Below, one piece after another: positions 26,738 through 36,085 of a stretch of 64,000 bases of DNA. The stretch's first letter is position 1; every line of letters begins with the position of its first letter. The position numbers were made by a program, and so were the translations under genes. The DNA is from Alkalinema pantanalense (GTDB lineage Bacteria > Cyanobacteriota > Cyanobacteriia > Leptolyngbyales > Leptolyngbyaceae), in contig NZ_JBLZFX010000007.1 of the NCBI RefSeq assembly GCF_050753345.1, positions 1 to 64,000 of the forward strand, read 5' to 3'. The notes under the pieces were generated by a model. It was not told the DNA's origin. It was given only the letters and a program-made list of their open reading frames with translations, and searched no databases.

Positions 26738-27751
26738 CTATTTTGACGACGGCAAATAATTAGCGGGATTTTCGGCCACCCAACCCAGTTTAGAGTTCGA
26801 TCGCACTTCAAAATGCAAGTGGGACGGGCTTGAGCTGGGTGTTCCCGTTTGACCCACAGTGCCGATCGTAGCGCCTCGTTTCACCTGCTGCCCGAGCTTG
26901 ACTTGGATGAGATCAAGTTGGGCATAGCGGGTTTGATAGCCCTGGGCATGGTTAATCACCACCATCTTGCCAAAGGCTCCCTGGTTTCCCGCAAAGGCAA
27001 CGGTACCATCCGCCGCCGCCAACACCGGAGTCCCCAGCGGAGCCGCTAGATCAATGCCACTGTGGGGCGTAACGGTTCCTCGATCGCGCAGTTGAAACCC
27101 AAACCCCATCAGAACGTTTCCCACTTTGGGCAGGGGATAACCGATCGGGAACTGGGCGAGGGATCCTTTCGTCGGTTGAAGCGGAGTCCACACGACACCG
27201 GGCACAAACACGACGGAGGGCGCAGATTGACACCCATTTACCTCAAACAAAACATCCGATCGCACCTTATACTGCGCTGCTAAGTCCCGCAGACTCTTTC
27301 CCGGCGGGACTTCGACTCGAATCCCATTGAAAGGCGGAATCACAATATTTTGCCCCACGGGTGCTTGGCGATCGCGCAAGCTCGGATTCAGCCCCATTAA
27401 AGTCTCGGGCAACAGGTCGTACTGTCGAGCAATCTTCTCGAGAGTCTCTCCTGCGGCAATCCGATGGGTCATCATTTGCTCAAAGACAGAAGGGCAGAGA
27501 TTGCTATCTGATAACTTGCTATCTGATAACTTGGCATCTAACTTGGCATCAGCCAACTGCCTCACACTCAAGGGACGACCTAGGGCCATGACAGGTTTTT
27601 CCTGATAGCTCAGAATTCCGCAACTGATGCCTAGACCAGTCAAAAGGAGCGTCACCCCCTTAAACAAGGGTATGGGGCATAGAACCCTCCACCCCGATCG
27701 ATGATTCATTGATCGATAATTCATTGAGTTTAGACAGATATTATGTGGCAT
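26738..27751 (-). CDS. LysM and M23 metallopeptidase envelope protein
   Basis: 337 residues: an N-terminal hydrophobic segment (FKGVTLLLTGLGISCGI) as anchor or signal peptide, two LysM-like peptidoglycan-binding units (IAAGETLEKIARQYDL; VPPGKSLRDLAAQYKV), and a C-terminal M23 domain with HSGIDLAAPLGTPV, AYGTRY-like GYQTRYAQLD and the zinc motif HLHFEV. The M23 motifs appear intact, so it probably cuts peptidoglycan cross-links, perhaps during division or growth. ATG 27751 is chosen because AGGGGA lies seven bases upstream; other in-frame ATGs are at 27775, 27724 and 27712. Short codon repeats give DAKLDAKLSDSKLSDS in the linker. Confidence 0.85.
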   Translation of the reverse strand: MPHNICLNSMNYRSMNHRSGWRVLCPIPLFKGVTLLLTGLGISCGILSYQEKPVMALGRPLSVRQLADAKLDAKLSDSKLSDSNLCPSVFEQMMTHRIAAGETLEKIARQYDLLPETLMGLNPSLRDRQAPVGQNIVIPPFNGIRVEVPPGKSLRDLAAQYKVRSDVLFEVNGCQSAPSVVFVPGVVWTPLQPTKGSLAQFPIGYPLPKVGNVLMGFGFQLRDRGTVTPHSGIDLAAPLGTPVLAAADGTVAFAGNQGAFGKMVVINHAQGYQTRYAQLDLIQVKLGQQVKRGATIGTVGQTGTPSSSPSHLHFEVRSNSKLGWVAENPANYLPSSK

Positions 27752-27775
27752 GAATAGATCCCCTAATCTCAACAT

Positions 27776-28569
27776 ACTCTTTTTTCAGAACAGGCTCTGT
27801 TACTGGAAGGCGACTAGAAATATTAGCCGAATCCATGCGGAATGCGGACACCAAAATGGAGACCCCGTTCAGTTCAAGCATTATGTAATTCACATTGAAA
27901 TCACCGCACCATTTGCCGTTGTGACATCCAGCGAAGCATGAAGGTTCCCCCTTCCATGAAGCACCTAGAGTCAAATTCTTCTAGCTAAAGTTCCTGTAAC
28001 CAAAATTCCTAGAGCTAAATGTTTAGTGTGAAAGTATTACAATCAACTTCAAAAGAAAATTCGCTATAAAAATAATTAATTTTTTAGTATTTCTTAAGCC
28101 TGTTATGACCCAAGACAACTACAACATGATTCCCATACCCCATCAGTTAGAGGCACTAGTGATACCAATTTCACCTTGCCAGTGATCTCTATCTCCATCT
28201 TTACCAAGTTTTATCAGGTATAGTCTTACCAGATAGAAAGAATCTTCTAACTTTATGACGATTTCGCCATGCCGAGTTTAAAGCTAGACTTGAGCTAATT
28301 CAGAAGTCATCTACAATAAGTTCAGTAAAAATAAAAATCTCTTTTCTAAGGTAGAGTTTCCTTAAACGAAGAGATTATCCTGATTTAATGAGGATGAGTT
28401 AGGTTTAGAGAATATTCAAATGGACTATCCAGAGCTCGCGGTGGCCATTCTATCGGTTTGAGCCATGGCCTGAACAGCGATGGAAAAAGTTCTATCTAAT
28501 CTTTGTACAAGATGATGTGTTCCTTAGCAATCTATCCCGGTTATCTGCTGTAGAGAGAGTTCAATTGTC
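27776..28569. other. AT-rich gene-free stretch
   Basis: No supported coding frame in about 790 bp. A two-tier hairpin can form at 28336-28376 (outer stem AATCTCTT/AAGAGATT, inner stem AAGG/CCTT). The words 'AAATTCTTCTAGCTAAA' and 'AAATTCCTAGAGCTAAA' near 27975 and 28003 look like imperfect copies. It may hold a long leader for the glycosyltransferase gene. Confidence 0.45.
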
Positions 28570-29532
28570 ATGAAAATTGCTGCGGTCGTCACTTGTTACA
28601 ACCGAAGAGAAAAGACCCTGCGGTTCTTGAGATCCATACAACAGCAAACCTATCAAAGCTTGGATGTGATTCTCGTTGACGCTGGCTCGATCGATGGGAC
28701 GCCAGAAGTCGTTCGTCAGTATTTTCCCAAGGTTCGAATTTTACAAGTGGATGATCAGTGCTATTGGGCATCTGCCACCAACCATGGGGTGCAAGCAGCG
28801 ATAGACGCAGGCTACGACTCTATCCTTACGATTAATGATGACTGTGCGATCGTCCCCAATTATGTAGAGCGTCTTGTAGAAATCGCCCAACGGAATGATG
28901 TCAAAATCCTCGCTAGCCGCATTGATTACCTAGGTCATCCCGGCTTGATCTGGGCATTGGGCACCCAAGTGTCTTGGGGCATTCGAATTCTGCAATTAGC
29001 CTGGCATGATGTCCAAGAAACAGATTTACCCCCTGAAATTCGGGCTGCTGAAGTCATAGATGTGGAGGCTGCCGCTGGAGATGGCGTCTTGATCCATCGG
29101 TCTGTCTTTGAGCAGATTGGCCTATATGCTGACAAATTTTTGCCGCATTACCATGCCGATTCTGAGTTAATCCTGCGAGCGAGGAAGGCGGGAATTCGGG
29201 CCTGCGTCACCCCTCAAGTGGTTGTGTACGATGATTCGCCCAGTCCTGAAACTCAGCGTCATAATGCCCAGCAAGCATTTGCTCGCCCATGGTTGCCAGA
29301 ATTTATTTACACATTTTTCCATCAGCGATCGAGTTGGTTTTTGCCGACTCGCGTTTACTTGATCTGGCAATACTGTCCCTTACCCTGGAAAATCATCGCC
29401 CTGTTACAAGTAACCATTGTGGCAATGCTGGGATGGTTGGCTAAACGACAACTTAAATTTCTAATGATAGCTATGACCTCGCTGAAATCCAATTCCAACA
29501 AGGTCGTTGCCAAACTATTAGGCATTGTCTAG
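28570..29532 (+). CDS. Family 2 glycosyltransferase
   Basis: 320 residues of the GT-A fold. The N-terminus MKIAAVVTCYNRREKTL, then LDVILVDAGSIDGTPEVV and a DxD-type TINDDCAIVP (around residue 95) mark sugar-nucleotide and metal binding. EAAAGDGVLIHRSVFEQIG and DSELILRARKAG are typical of the rhamnosyltransferase-like subgroup. A hydrophobic C-terminal region (IIALLQVTIVAMLGWLA) probably associates with the membrane. The acceptor is unknown. A 2OG oxygenase gene follows after 94 bp on the same strand. Confidence 0.88.
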   Translation: MKIAAVVTCYNRREKTLRFLRSIQQQTYQSLDVILVDAGSIDGTPEVVRQYFPKVRILQVDDQCYWASATNHGVQAAIDAGYDSILTINDDCAIVPNYVERLVEIAQRNDVKILASRIDYLGHPGLIWALGTQVSWGIRILQLAWHDVQETDLPPEIRAAEVIDVEAAAGDGVLIHRSVFEQIGLYADKFLPHYHADSELILRARKAGIRACVTPQVVVYDDSPSPETQRHNAQQAFARPWLPEFIYTFFHQRSSWFLPTRVYLIWQYCPLPWKIIALLQVTIVAMLGWLAKRQLKFLMIAMTSLKSNSNKVVAKLLGIV

Positions 29533-29626
29533 ATCTGGGTGCACTGTTCGATAATCCTGTTGCAAATCTATAAATCCTGTTCCAAATCCAAATTCCTGTG
29601 GAACGATAGAAGGGTCATGGGTTGAG

Positions 29627-30220
29627 ATGACTGCTGTGGATTATTCTATTCGTGATTTAGGCGCTGATGTTCTACTGATTGAAAATCTGTTGGAACCGGA
29701 ACTCTGCACACAAATTATTGATGTCGCAGAGTTCTGTCATTTTGAGTCCGCCACTATTTTACTGAGGGCGATCGATACCGACGTTCGTAATAGTGGAATT
29801 TTGCCACTGGATCTTCGCAATCCTGTACAGAAATCAACCAATGATTTGCTGGTTAAAAAAATTGGGATTGTCCAAGAAGCCCTGTACAAGACCTATGGCA
29901 TTCGGTTTCCCCATGCTGAAACCTGTTCCATTTTGCGTTATTCTCCTAGTCAACAATACAAACGCCACGTAGATAACATTTTGTTAGCAAGTCGGTTTCA
30001 AGAAGTTGACCAAGGTATTCCTACTCGTGATGTCAGTATTGTTGGTTATTTGAATGAAGACTTCCAAGGAGGAGAAACGTTTTTCGATCGGCAAAACCTC
30101 AAAGTCAAACCTAAGATGGGTAGCGCGATCGTCTTTCCTGCCTACTATACCCACCCGCACCAATCACTCCCCGTCACCCATGGGCGCAAGTACGCTTGGA
30201 CAAGCTGGCTTTATCATTAA
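29627..30220 (+). CDS. 2OG-Fe(II) oxygenase, prolyl 4-hydroxylase type
   Basis: 197 residues with the double-stranded beta-helix core: the HxD iron motif in YKRHVDNILLA, a distal histidine in YTHPHQSLPVTHGRKYA, and the Arg/Lys after it that binds 2-oxoglutarate. NEDFQGGETFFDRQNLKVKPKMGSA is the conserved P4H segment. It would hydroxylate an amino-acid side chain, probably proline, or a small molecule. The substrate is not evident. The neighbouring glycosyltransferase makes modification followed by glycosylation conceivable. Confidence 0.87.
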   Translation: MTAVDYSIRDLGADVLLIENLLEPELCTQIIDVAEFCHFESATILLRAIDTDVRNSGILPLDLRNPVQKSTNDLLVKKIGIVQEALYKTYGIRFPHAETCSILRYSPSQQYKRHVDNILLASRFQEVDQGIPTRDVSIVGYLNEDFQGGETFFDRQNLKVKPKMGSAIVFPAYYTHPHQSLPVTHGRKYAWTSWLYH

Positions 30221-30300
30221 CCCGTTATCCTAAACAAGCCTAAACGGCTGGAATATTTATATCAATATTGCTGAATCTGAATGCCCTATTTCATTCGGTA

Positions 30301-30349
30301 TTCAACCAAGTAATGCAATCACAGGTGTTCAATCAAGTGATGCAATCAC
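30301..30349. repeat. Imperfect 22-bp direct repeat downstream of cysA
   Basis: TTCAACCAAGTAATGCAATC and TTCAATCAAGTGATGCAATC (both continuing AC) are separated by five bases; 20 of 22 positions agree. They sit between the convergent oxygenase and cysA genes. Function unknown. Confidence 0.75.
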
Positions 30350-30353
30350 TGAG

Positions 30354-31370
30354 CTAAATTTCATAGTAGAGCGGAAAAGATTTGGCATCCTTTGGCTTAA
30401 CGTGAATGCGTTGATTTTCCGTCAGATTCAGTTGGTCAAACCGTTCCCGTGTCAGGTGTGCCACCATTTCCTGGCCGTCATCTAAAACCAGTTCCGCCTG
30501 GATTTCCCACCCTAAATGAATCAAGCGGCGCACCCGAGCCGGCACTGTTGACGCATTGGGCTGGAGCTCCACTTGAATATCATGGGGCCGCAAGAACATT
30601 TCAGGATTGGCTGAATCAAATCCACTTTCTTGGAAAATCCGTGAATTGGTCGGTAATACATTCACCGGCCCGATGAAGCTCATGACAAAGGCACTGGCCG
30701 GATGGTCATAGACTTGGGCCGGAGTGCCCACTTGCTCAACCCGACCTTTATTCATCACAACAATCTGGTCTGAGACTTCCATGGCCTCTTCTTGGTCATG
30801 GGTGACAAATACGGTGGTGACATGCACTTCATCATGCAGGCGGCGTAACCAGGCCCGCAAATCCTTACGCACCTTTGCATCCAACGCGCCAAACGGTTCA
30901 TCCAGCAGCAAAACCTTGGGTTCCACCGCCAGCGCCCTCGCCAGCGCCACCCGTTGCCGTTGTCCCCCGGATAACTGGGAGGGATAGCGATCGCCTAATC
31001 CAGATAGTTGCACGAGATCCAGCAGTTCCTCGACCCGTCGCTGAATTTTGGCAGCGGGCATTTTACGAATTTCCATGCCAAAGGCAATATTGCGCCGCAC
31101 TGTCATATGCTTAAACAGCGCATAATGCTGAAAAACGAAGCCAATGTTGCGAGCTTGCACGCTCTGATAAGTCGTATCTTTCCCCGTCAAAAAAATCTTG
31201 CCGTTATCGGGCATTTCCAGTCCTGCAATCAACCGCAACAGCGTCGATTTACCAGATCCCGATGGGCCTAACAATGCGACTAGGGAACCACTTTCAATGG
31301 AAACATTGACTTGGTCGAGGGCCTGGAAGCTACCAAATCGTTTAGAGACTTCTTGAACCGTAATACCCAT
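30354..31370 (-). CDS. cysA: Sulfate/thiosulfate ABC transporter ATP-binding protein
   Basis: 338-residue ATPase of the CysA group that powers sulfate and thiosulfate import with CysT/CysW and a binding protein. Walker A is LLGPSGSGKSTLLR, signature LSGGQRQRVALARAL, Walker B VLLLDEPFGALDAKV and H-loop VTHDQEEAMEVSD. The C-terminal TOBE-like region includes EMFLRPHDIQVE. The permease and binding-protein genes are not adjacent, so the transporter genes are dispersed in this genome. cysH lies elsewhere in the window. The exact anion is inferred from family likeness. Confidence 0.88.
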   Translation of the reverse strand: MGITVQEVSKRFGSFQALDQVNVSIESGSLVALLGPSGSGKSTLLRLIAGLEMPDNGKIFLTGKDTTYQSVQARNIGFVFQHYALFKHMTVRRNIAFGMEIRKMPAAKIQRRVEELLDLVQLSGLGDRYPSQLSGGQRQRVALARALAVEPKVLLLDEPFGALDAKVRKDLRAWLRRLHDEVHVTTVFVTHDQEEAMEVSDQIVVMNKGRVEQVGTPAQVYDHPASAFVMSFIGPVNVLPTNSRIFQESGFDSANPEMFLRPHDIQVELQPNASTVPARVRRLIHLGWEIQAELVLDDGQEMVAHLTRERFDQLNLTENQRIHVKPKDAKSFPLYYEI

Positions 31371-31647
31371 AAATGCAAGGGAAAAGCAAAAAAATGAGGA
31401 AAGCAGGTGCAGAGGCTAAGATAAATCCCCGGTTTCTCGACGGATTTACTGTAGATTACAGTACCATATTCCCAACGATCGCATCTATGTCTAGTCCCCA
31501 TTTCCAGATAGTTCAGGTTTCAAGCCTGCCAATTTTTAGACCGTTCTAAATCTTGCCTAAACGTCCAAAATCCGCAAAATAACGGAGTTAGCTCCTAGGC
31601 TAGGTGGGAATTCTAGTGCTATATTGTCACCTTTCAGAGTGCTCCGC

Positions 31648-32937
31648 ATGGGAGATGTTTCCGAGATCGCGCGTCGGCTAGCCCAAGCGCCCCACGCAAC
31701 TCGAATCCTTAAGCTACTCGTTTATCTTTGCCGAAACGTGTGGCCAACTCAACCTGCGCAATATCAAGGCTTAGAAATGACCGTACTGCTGAGAGAACTC
31801 AGGCAGTCCCATCCTCGTTTTTCATCCCTCCAAAGTCGAGTGCATCGGGTCGTCAATACCCTGAGTAAGCCGATCGAATATTCCCAGGTCGCAGAATTTT
31901 TTTTAGACTGCATTCAAGACCTCTATGATTTGCACGATCCCATGTTAGAAGCAGAGGAAACCACTGTGGGAATCCAAGGTCAGATGTCAGTATCTTCCAA
32001 CAGCCCGATCGAACTATTTCAAACCCAAGCCAAAATTGGGCAACTGCTCGATCGTCATCCCCAACACCTGCGCTTGAAAAAGCTGATGCTCTGCGTGATT
32101 CATCACACCTGGGAAACCGATCCGAACAAGTTAGCAGAAACCCAATTTACGCGCATCGTTGATGATTTGTGGCGGCTCTATAACACGTTTCCTGAACTCA
32201 AAACAGCGTTCTATCGTATCGTCCAGCACCTTAGTAAACCCGTTGAATACCAACCCATCGCTGAAACAGCCCTAGAACATCTTGCAGCGCTGTATGGGGA
32301 TATGTTAACGATTGAAGCGCTAGAACAACATAGTTCCCTAAGACAGCCTAGTTTCCTAGAACCATCCAGTTCAACGGCACTCTCCACTAATCTTCACCGC
32401 CCGATTCCTAAGCCACCCACCAGCCTGCTCTTTTATGATTTGCGACAGGAGATTATGAAGGTGGCCAATCCCCTCCGTGCCAAGATCCTGTTAACGGCAT
32501 TACTCCACTCCGATCTACCCGAGGTAGCAGCTAGCTCGACCGCTGGTCATGCCGACGACTATACCCCCTGGCGGGCCCTGAGCCTCGGCCACCTATTAGA
32601 AGAACTCTTCAATAGCTATAAGCATCGCCTCGATTTTCTCGCGATCAAGTTACGCAACGAAGCGGAGAAATTACCGGATACGGCCGAGTACGAAGCCATT
32701 ATTGAAGTCTTAGTCAAGCAGTTACAACGGGATCAATCCCAATCAGACATCGTTGCACCCATCCCTCAGACCATTCTCTCAACGGCGGGTTTGCTGCCTA
32801 CGAACCTCTCATCTTCCCGTCCGCCTTCCCCCAATAGACAGAAAGAACCAGCCCCCCAACCGCTAGAGAATGTCCAACCAACCGATCGCGATCGCGAATC
32901 AGAGATTCTCAAGACTGTCATGATAGCCAGAGATTAG
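31648..32937 (+). CDS. Helical protein with three related ~75-residue repeats, unknown
   Basis: 429 residues with no family I recognise. Two clear copies and a weaker third copy of one unit are visible: 'LLVYLCRNVWPT...VVNTLSKPIEYSQVAEFFLDCIQDLY', 'LMLCVIHHTWET...IVQHLSKPVEYQPIAETALEHLAALY', and 'ILLTALLHSDLP...NEAEKLPDTAEYEAIIEVLVKQL'. The shared core is LSKP[IV]EY-x2-[IV]AE. The units are helical and linkers between them are Ser/Pro-rich. No signal or membrane helix is present. The start is taken at ATG 31648; a TTG at 31624 is in frame upstream. The pentapeptide-repeat gene follows 12 bp later, so the two are probably one operon. Confidence 0.75.
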   Translation: MGDVSEIARRLAQAPHATRILKLLVYLCRNVWPTQPAQYQGLEMTVLLRELRQSHPRFSSLQSRVHRVVNTLSKPIEYSQVAEFFLDCIQDLYDLHDPMLEAEETTVGIQGQMSVSSNSPIELFQTQAKIGQLLDRHPQHLRLKKLMLCVIHHTWETDPNKLAETQFTRIVDDLWRLYNTFPELKTAFYRIVQHLSKPVEYQPIAETALEHLAALYGDMLTIEALEQHSSLRQPSFLEPSSSTALSTNLHRPIPKPPTSLLFYDLRQEIMKVANPLRAKILLTALLHSDLPEVAASSTAGHADDYTPWRALSLGHLLEELFNSYKHRLDFLAIKLRNEAEKLPDTAEYEAIIEVLVKQLQRDQSQSDIVAPIPQTILSTAGLLPTNLSSSRPPSPNRQKEPAPQPLENVQPTDRDRESEILKTVMIARD

Positions 32938-32949
32938 GGGGAGATGCCG

Positions 32950-33945
32950 ATGAATGCCCAAGAATTACTCGATCGCTACCAGGCGGGAGACATTCAATTT
33001 AGCGGATTGAATGGCAGCAACTGGAATTTAGCGGGAGCAGACTTGATCGGTGCAGACTTCAAAGGCGCTGATTTTCACCATGCCAATTTGATCTTTGCCT
33101 ACCTGAACCGAGCAGATTTGAGCCAAGCAAACCTCTGTCACACCAAACTTTGTGGAGCTAATCTGAGCCAAGCAGACCTGCTGAATGCTCACCTACGGGA
33201 TGGAGATTTACAAGGAGCAACCCTTGCAAGGGCCGATCTGCGTGGCGCAGATTTATCCCTAGCGGTTCTTATAGACGCCAACCTCATGGGGGCAGATTTA
33301 CGGGGCGCGGATTTGAGTGGTGCAAACCTCCAAGGCGCTTGCCTGCGGGGAGCCAATTTACGGGAAGAAGGCCGAGTCCAAGCTGGGGCCAATCTGCGGG
33401 GAGCCGACCTGCGGGAAGCCGACCTGCGGGGCGCTAACCTTACTGGCGTAGATCTCAGTCGCGCCAATCTCTCCGGTGCAATCTTGAGCGAGGCCAGCTT
33501 AAAAGGAGCCAATCTGAGCGAAGCAACCCTCACCGGGGCCACCCTAGTCCATACCTTCCTCAGTGATGTAATTGCAATACAGGCAAATTTTCAAGGGGCA
33601 TTTCTCCATGAAGCCAAAATGAACCGCATCGATCTGACGGGCAGCGACCTCAGCAACGCCGTTTTAATCGACGCCACGCTGAATGGCGCTAAACTCAACA
33701 AAACCAATTTTCAGAACTCTAGAATGGATCGGGTACGCCTCAGTAAAGCAGAACTAGGACGCGCCAATCTTCAAAGCGCTATCCTCACCGAAGCCAATCT
33801 AATCGAAGCATACCTGGGGCGAGCCGACCTGCGGGGAGCCGACCTGCGGGGAGCCAACTTAATTCGTGCCGAGGTCAGCAGTTCCATGCTGGCGGGAACC
33901 CAACTAAAGGGAGCGACCTTGGCCGACGGTAGCGTACATGATTAA
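32950..33945 (+). CDS. Pentapeptide-repeat protein
   Basis: 331 residues, almost entirely A(D/N)Lxx pentapeptides (ADLRGADLRGANL type) forming a right-handed quadrilateral beta-helix. The N-terminal ~20 residues (MNAQELLDRYQAGDIQFSG) are the usual helical cap seen in cyanobacterial members. One short break occurs at EEGRVQAG around residue 140. The ATG at 32950 is chosen because GGGGGAG lies six bases upstream; the ATG at 32944 directly abuts that site. There is no signal peptide or TM helix, so it is cytoplasmic. Biochemical roles in this family are mostly unknown. Confidence 0.92.
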   Translation: MNAQELLDRYQAGDIQFSGLNGSNWNLAGADLIGADFKGADFHHANLIFAYLNRADLSQANLCHTKLCGANLSQADLLNAHLRDGDLQGATLARADLRGADLSLAVLIDANLMGADLRGADLSGANLQGACLRGANLREEGRVQAGANLRGADLREADLRGANLTGVDLSRANLSGAILSEASLKGANLSEATLTGATLVHTFLSDVIAIQANFQGAFLHEAKMNRIDLTGSDLSNAVLIDATLNGAKLNKTNFQNSRMDRVRLSKAELGRANLQSAILTEANLIEAYLGRADLRGADLRGANLIRAEVSSSMLAGTQLKGATLADGSVHD

Positions 33946-33979
33946 GTTAAGCGTGCATGATTAAGTTCATGATTAAGTT
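33938..33979. repeat. Three copies of the 12-mer CATGATTAAGTT
   Basis: Copies start at 33938, 33956 and 33968, the last two in tandem. The first overlaps the stop of the pentapeptide gene, so the repeat probably arose by local duplication of the gene end. Confidence 0.85.
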
Positions 33980-34009
33980 AAAGCTTGAGGTGGGTTAGAG
34001 GGTAATGGG

Positions 34010-35101
34010 TTAGACATTAAACCGGAAGAGCATAACATCGCCTTCCTGCACCACGTATTCTTTGCCTTCGCTACGGACTAAGCCCTTTTCCTTAGCGGCA
34101 TTCATCGCACCGCAGTCCACCAGATCCTGGTAAGCAACCGTTTCCGCACGGATGAATCCCCGTTCAAAGTCAGTGTGAATTACGCCAGCCGCCTGGGGAG
34201 CAACCATGCCTTTGCGAATTGTCCAGGCGCGAGTTTCCTTAGGGCCGGTGGTGAAGTAGGTTTGCAGTCCTAGGAGGTCGTAGGTGGCGCGGATGAGAGA
34301 TTGCAGTCCGCCCTCGCTCACCCCCAACGACTCTAGAAACTCTGCTCGTTCTTCTTCCGGCAATTCGATCAGTTCTGATTCCACTTGGGCGGAAATAATG
34401 ACGACCTGTGCATCTTCCTCTGCCGCGATCGCTCGCACTTTTTCCACGAAGGCGTTGCCCGTGGCTAAGTCATCTTCCGAAACGTTGGTGGCGTAGATCA
34501 TGGGTTTGCGGGTCAGGAAGCCCATCGCTTTGATGGCGAGTTCTTCTTCTTCGTTGAGTTCAACCGATCGGGCCGATTTTCCTGCATTCAGCGCCGCAAT
34601 GATTTTATCCAGAGCGTCTACTTCAACCTGGATTTCTTTTTTCGTCCGGGCATCTTTGCGGGCACGTTCAATCCGCTTTTCCGCTTGGGCCAAATCAGCC
34701 AAGCCCAGTTCCAGGTTAATCACTGCCACATCGCTTAGGGGATCCACAGAACCAGAAACGTGGATGATGTCGTCGTTTTCAAAGCACCGCACCACATGGA
34801 CGATCGCATCCACTTCACGAATGTTGGCTAAGAACTGGTTCCCCAATCCCTCCCCTTGGCTTGCACCTTTGACTAAGCCTGCAATGTCCACAAACTCCAC
34901 CCGAGCGGGCAAAATTTCTGCTGAACCGGAAATTTGAGCCAACACATTGAGGCGGGGATCGGGAACGGCCACAATGCCAACGTTGGGTTCGATCGTACAA
35001 AAGGGAAAGTTAGCCGCTTGGGCCTTGGCATTGCCGACGATCGCGTTAAACAGCGTAGATTTTCCAACGTTGGGCAGTCCGACGATTCCGGCTCTCAGCA
35101 T
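34010..35101 (-). CDS. ychF: Redox-regulated ATPase YchF
   Basis: Universally conserved Obg-family P-loop protein that prefers ATP and binds ribosomes. 363 residues: G1 AGIVGLPNVGKSTLF, FPFCTIEPNVG, FVDIAGLVKGASQGEGLGNQF (G3) and YATNVSEDDLA, where the NxxE-type base motif replaces NKxD. A helical insert follows G3, and the C-terminal TGS-like domain carries RKGMVAPQAAGVIHTDFERGFIRAE. The gene ends close to the convergent pentapeptide gene. Confidence 0.96.
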   Translation of the reverse strand: MLRAGIVGLPNVGKSTLFNAIVGNAKAQAANFPFCTIEPNVGIVAVPDPRLNVLAQISGSAEILPARVEFVDIAGLVKGASQGEGLGNQFLANIREVDAIVHVVRCFENDDIIHVSGSVDPLSDVAVINLELGLADLAQAEKRIERARKDARTKKEIQVEVDALDKIIAALNAGKSARSVELNEEEELAIKAMGFLTRKPMIYATNVSEDDLATGNAFVEKVRAIAAEEDAQVVIISAQVESELIELPEEERAEFLESLGVSEGGLQSLIRATYDLLGLQTYFTTGPKETRAWTIRKGMVAPQAAGVIHTDFERGFIRAETVAYQDLVDCGAMNAAKEKGLVRSEGKEYVVQEGDVMLFRFNV

Positions 35102-35312
35102 AATGACTTTGGGTAGGTGGGCTTGGGTGGATAGGCTTAGACAGACGATTAATCATCCTAGTACATTTCGTTTTACATTTTGTTGCAGGTTTTGGTTATT
35201 GTAGGTTTTGGCATTGCGAGTTACTGGCATTGCAAGCTGCTGGAACTGCAAGTTGCTAGCAGATTTTGATGGCAGGTAGGCAGTGACAAAAATCGGCCTC
35301 ATCCTGCCCCAT

Positions 35313-35348
35313 CAAAAATGGGTCGATCTTGAGATCGACCCATTTTTG
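35313..35348. terminator. Strong bidirectional terminator between the YlqD-like gene and ychF
   Basis: Two 17-base arms, CAAAAATGGGTCGATCT and its exact complement, flank a 2-base centre. The arms carry A and T runs at their outer edges, so a rho-independent terminator forms on either strand. It lies 130 bp after the stop of the YlqD-like gene and 210 bp before the ychF start on the same strand. Confidence 0.85.
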
Positions 35349-35478
35349 CATTGAAGATTGAGATGATCAGGCTGTTGAGCTTACAACGTGCAGACAACGT
35401 AAGGCAATCTGTAGATACCAGACAACCTGTAGATACAGACCTCCAAACGATCGGCCCAAGAACTACAGGGCCTTAGAA

Positions 35479-35928
35479 CTACACATCTCCGCGAATTTCT
35501 TCCACAATGCCGTCGCGCAGCACAATTTCCACGTTCATTTTGCCAATCAGGTTATCGCCCTTTTCAATCTTGAAAACACTGACAACCTGACCTTGATTCA
35601 CTTCTTGATTCAGTTCTAAGGTTTGTACCTGCTGAAGTTGTTGCAGAACTTGATTTTTTTGTTCTAGCAACTCACTTTTGCCTTGGTTGAACTGGATTTT
35701 GACATTTTCGATCTGTTGAACCGTTTCTGGCCCCGGCGGTTGCAAGCTTTGCTTTTGAATTTCGGTCAGGACTTGTTGCAATTGCAAATCTAACTGTTGA
35801 AGCTGGCTATCTACTTGATTCAGTTGACTTTGCAGTTGCTGTTGGGCTTCTTCCTTCCAGCGGGGAGTGACGATCGCAGTGACTGCAACGTTGCGCTGAA
35901 TTAACAGATGAGAATTAGAAACTTCCAT
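35479..35928 (-). CDS. YlqD-like protein
   Basis: 149 residues: a short beta-strand head (HLLIQRNVAVTAIVTPRW), a Gln-rich coiled coil (~70 residues, QLQSQLNQVDSQLQQLDLQLQ...) and a beta-rich tail (GQVVSVFKIEKGDNLIGKM..EIVLRDGIVEEIRG). This layout is that of the YlqD family, whose function is unknown. ATG 35928 gives the usual N-terminus; a frame 15 codons longer begins without a ribosome site. Confidence 0.75.
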   Translation of the reverse strand: MEVSNSHLLIQRNVAVTAIVTPRWKEEAQQQLQSQLNQVDSQLQQLDLQLQQVLTEIQKQSLQPPGPETVQQIENVKIQFNQGKSELLEQKNQVLQQLQQVQTLELNQEVNQGQVVSVFKIEKGDNLIGKMNVEIVLRDGIVEEIRGDV

Positions 35929-36085
35929 AGAAACCTGGGGGGAGACTAATTTTAAACGTGATGTTGGGGGCACATTGGTTCATTATTGGTTTATTCACCA
36001 TGGAACCCGGCAATCCGGCGAAATCGGCCTCAGCAATTGAGTTCAATCCCTTAAGTTCAATTCCTCCAACAGAAGCCGACCGCAA

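Noticed and set aside
27741..27974. 77-residue minus-strand frame upstream of the M23 gene
   Set aside because: It starts with TTG, has no ribosome site and overlaps the M23 gene start.
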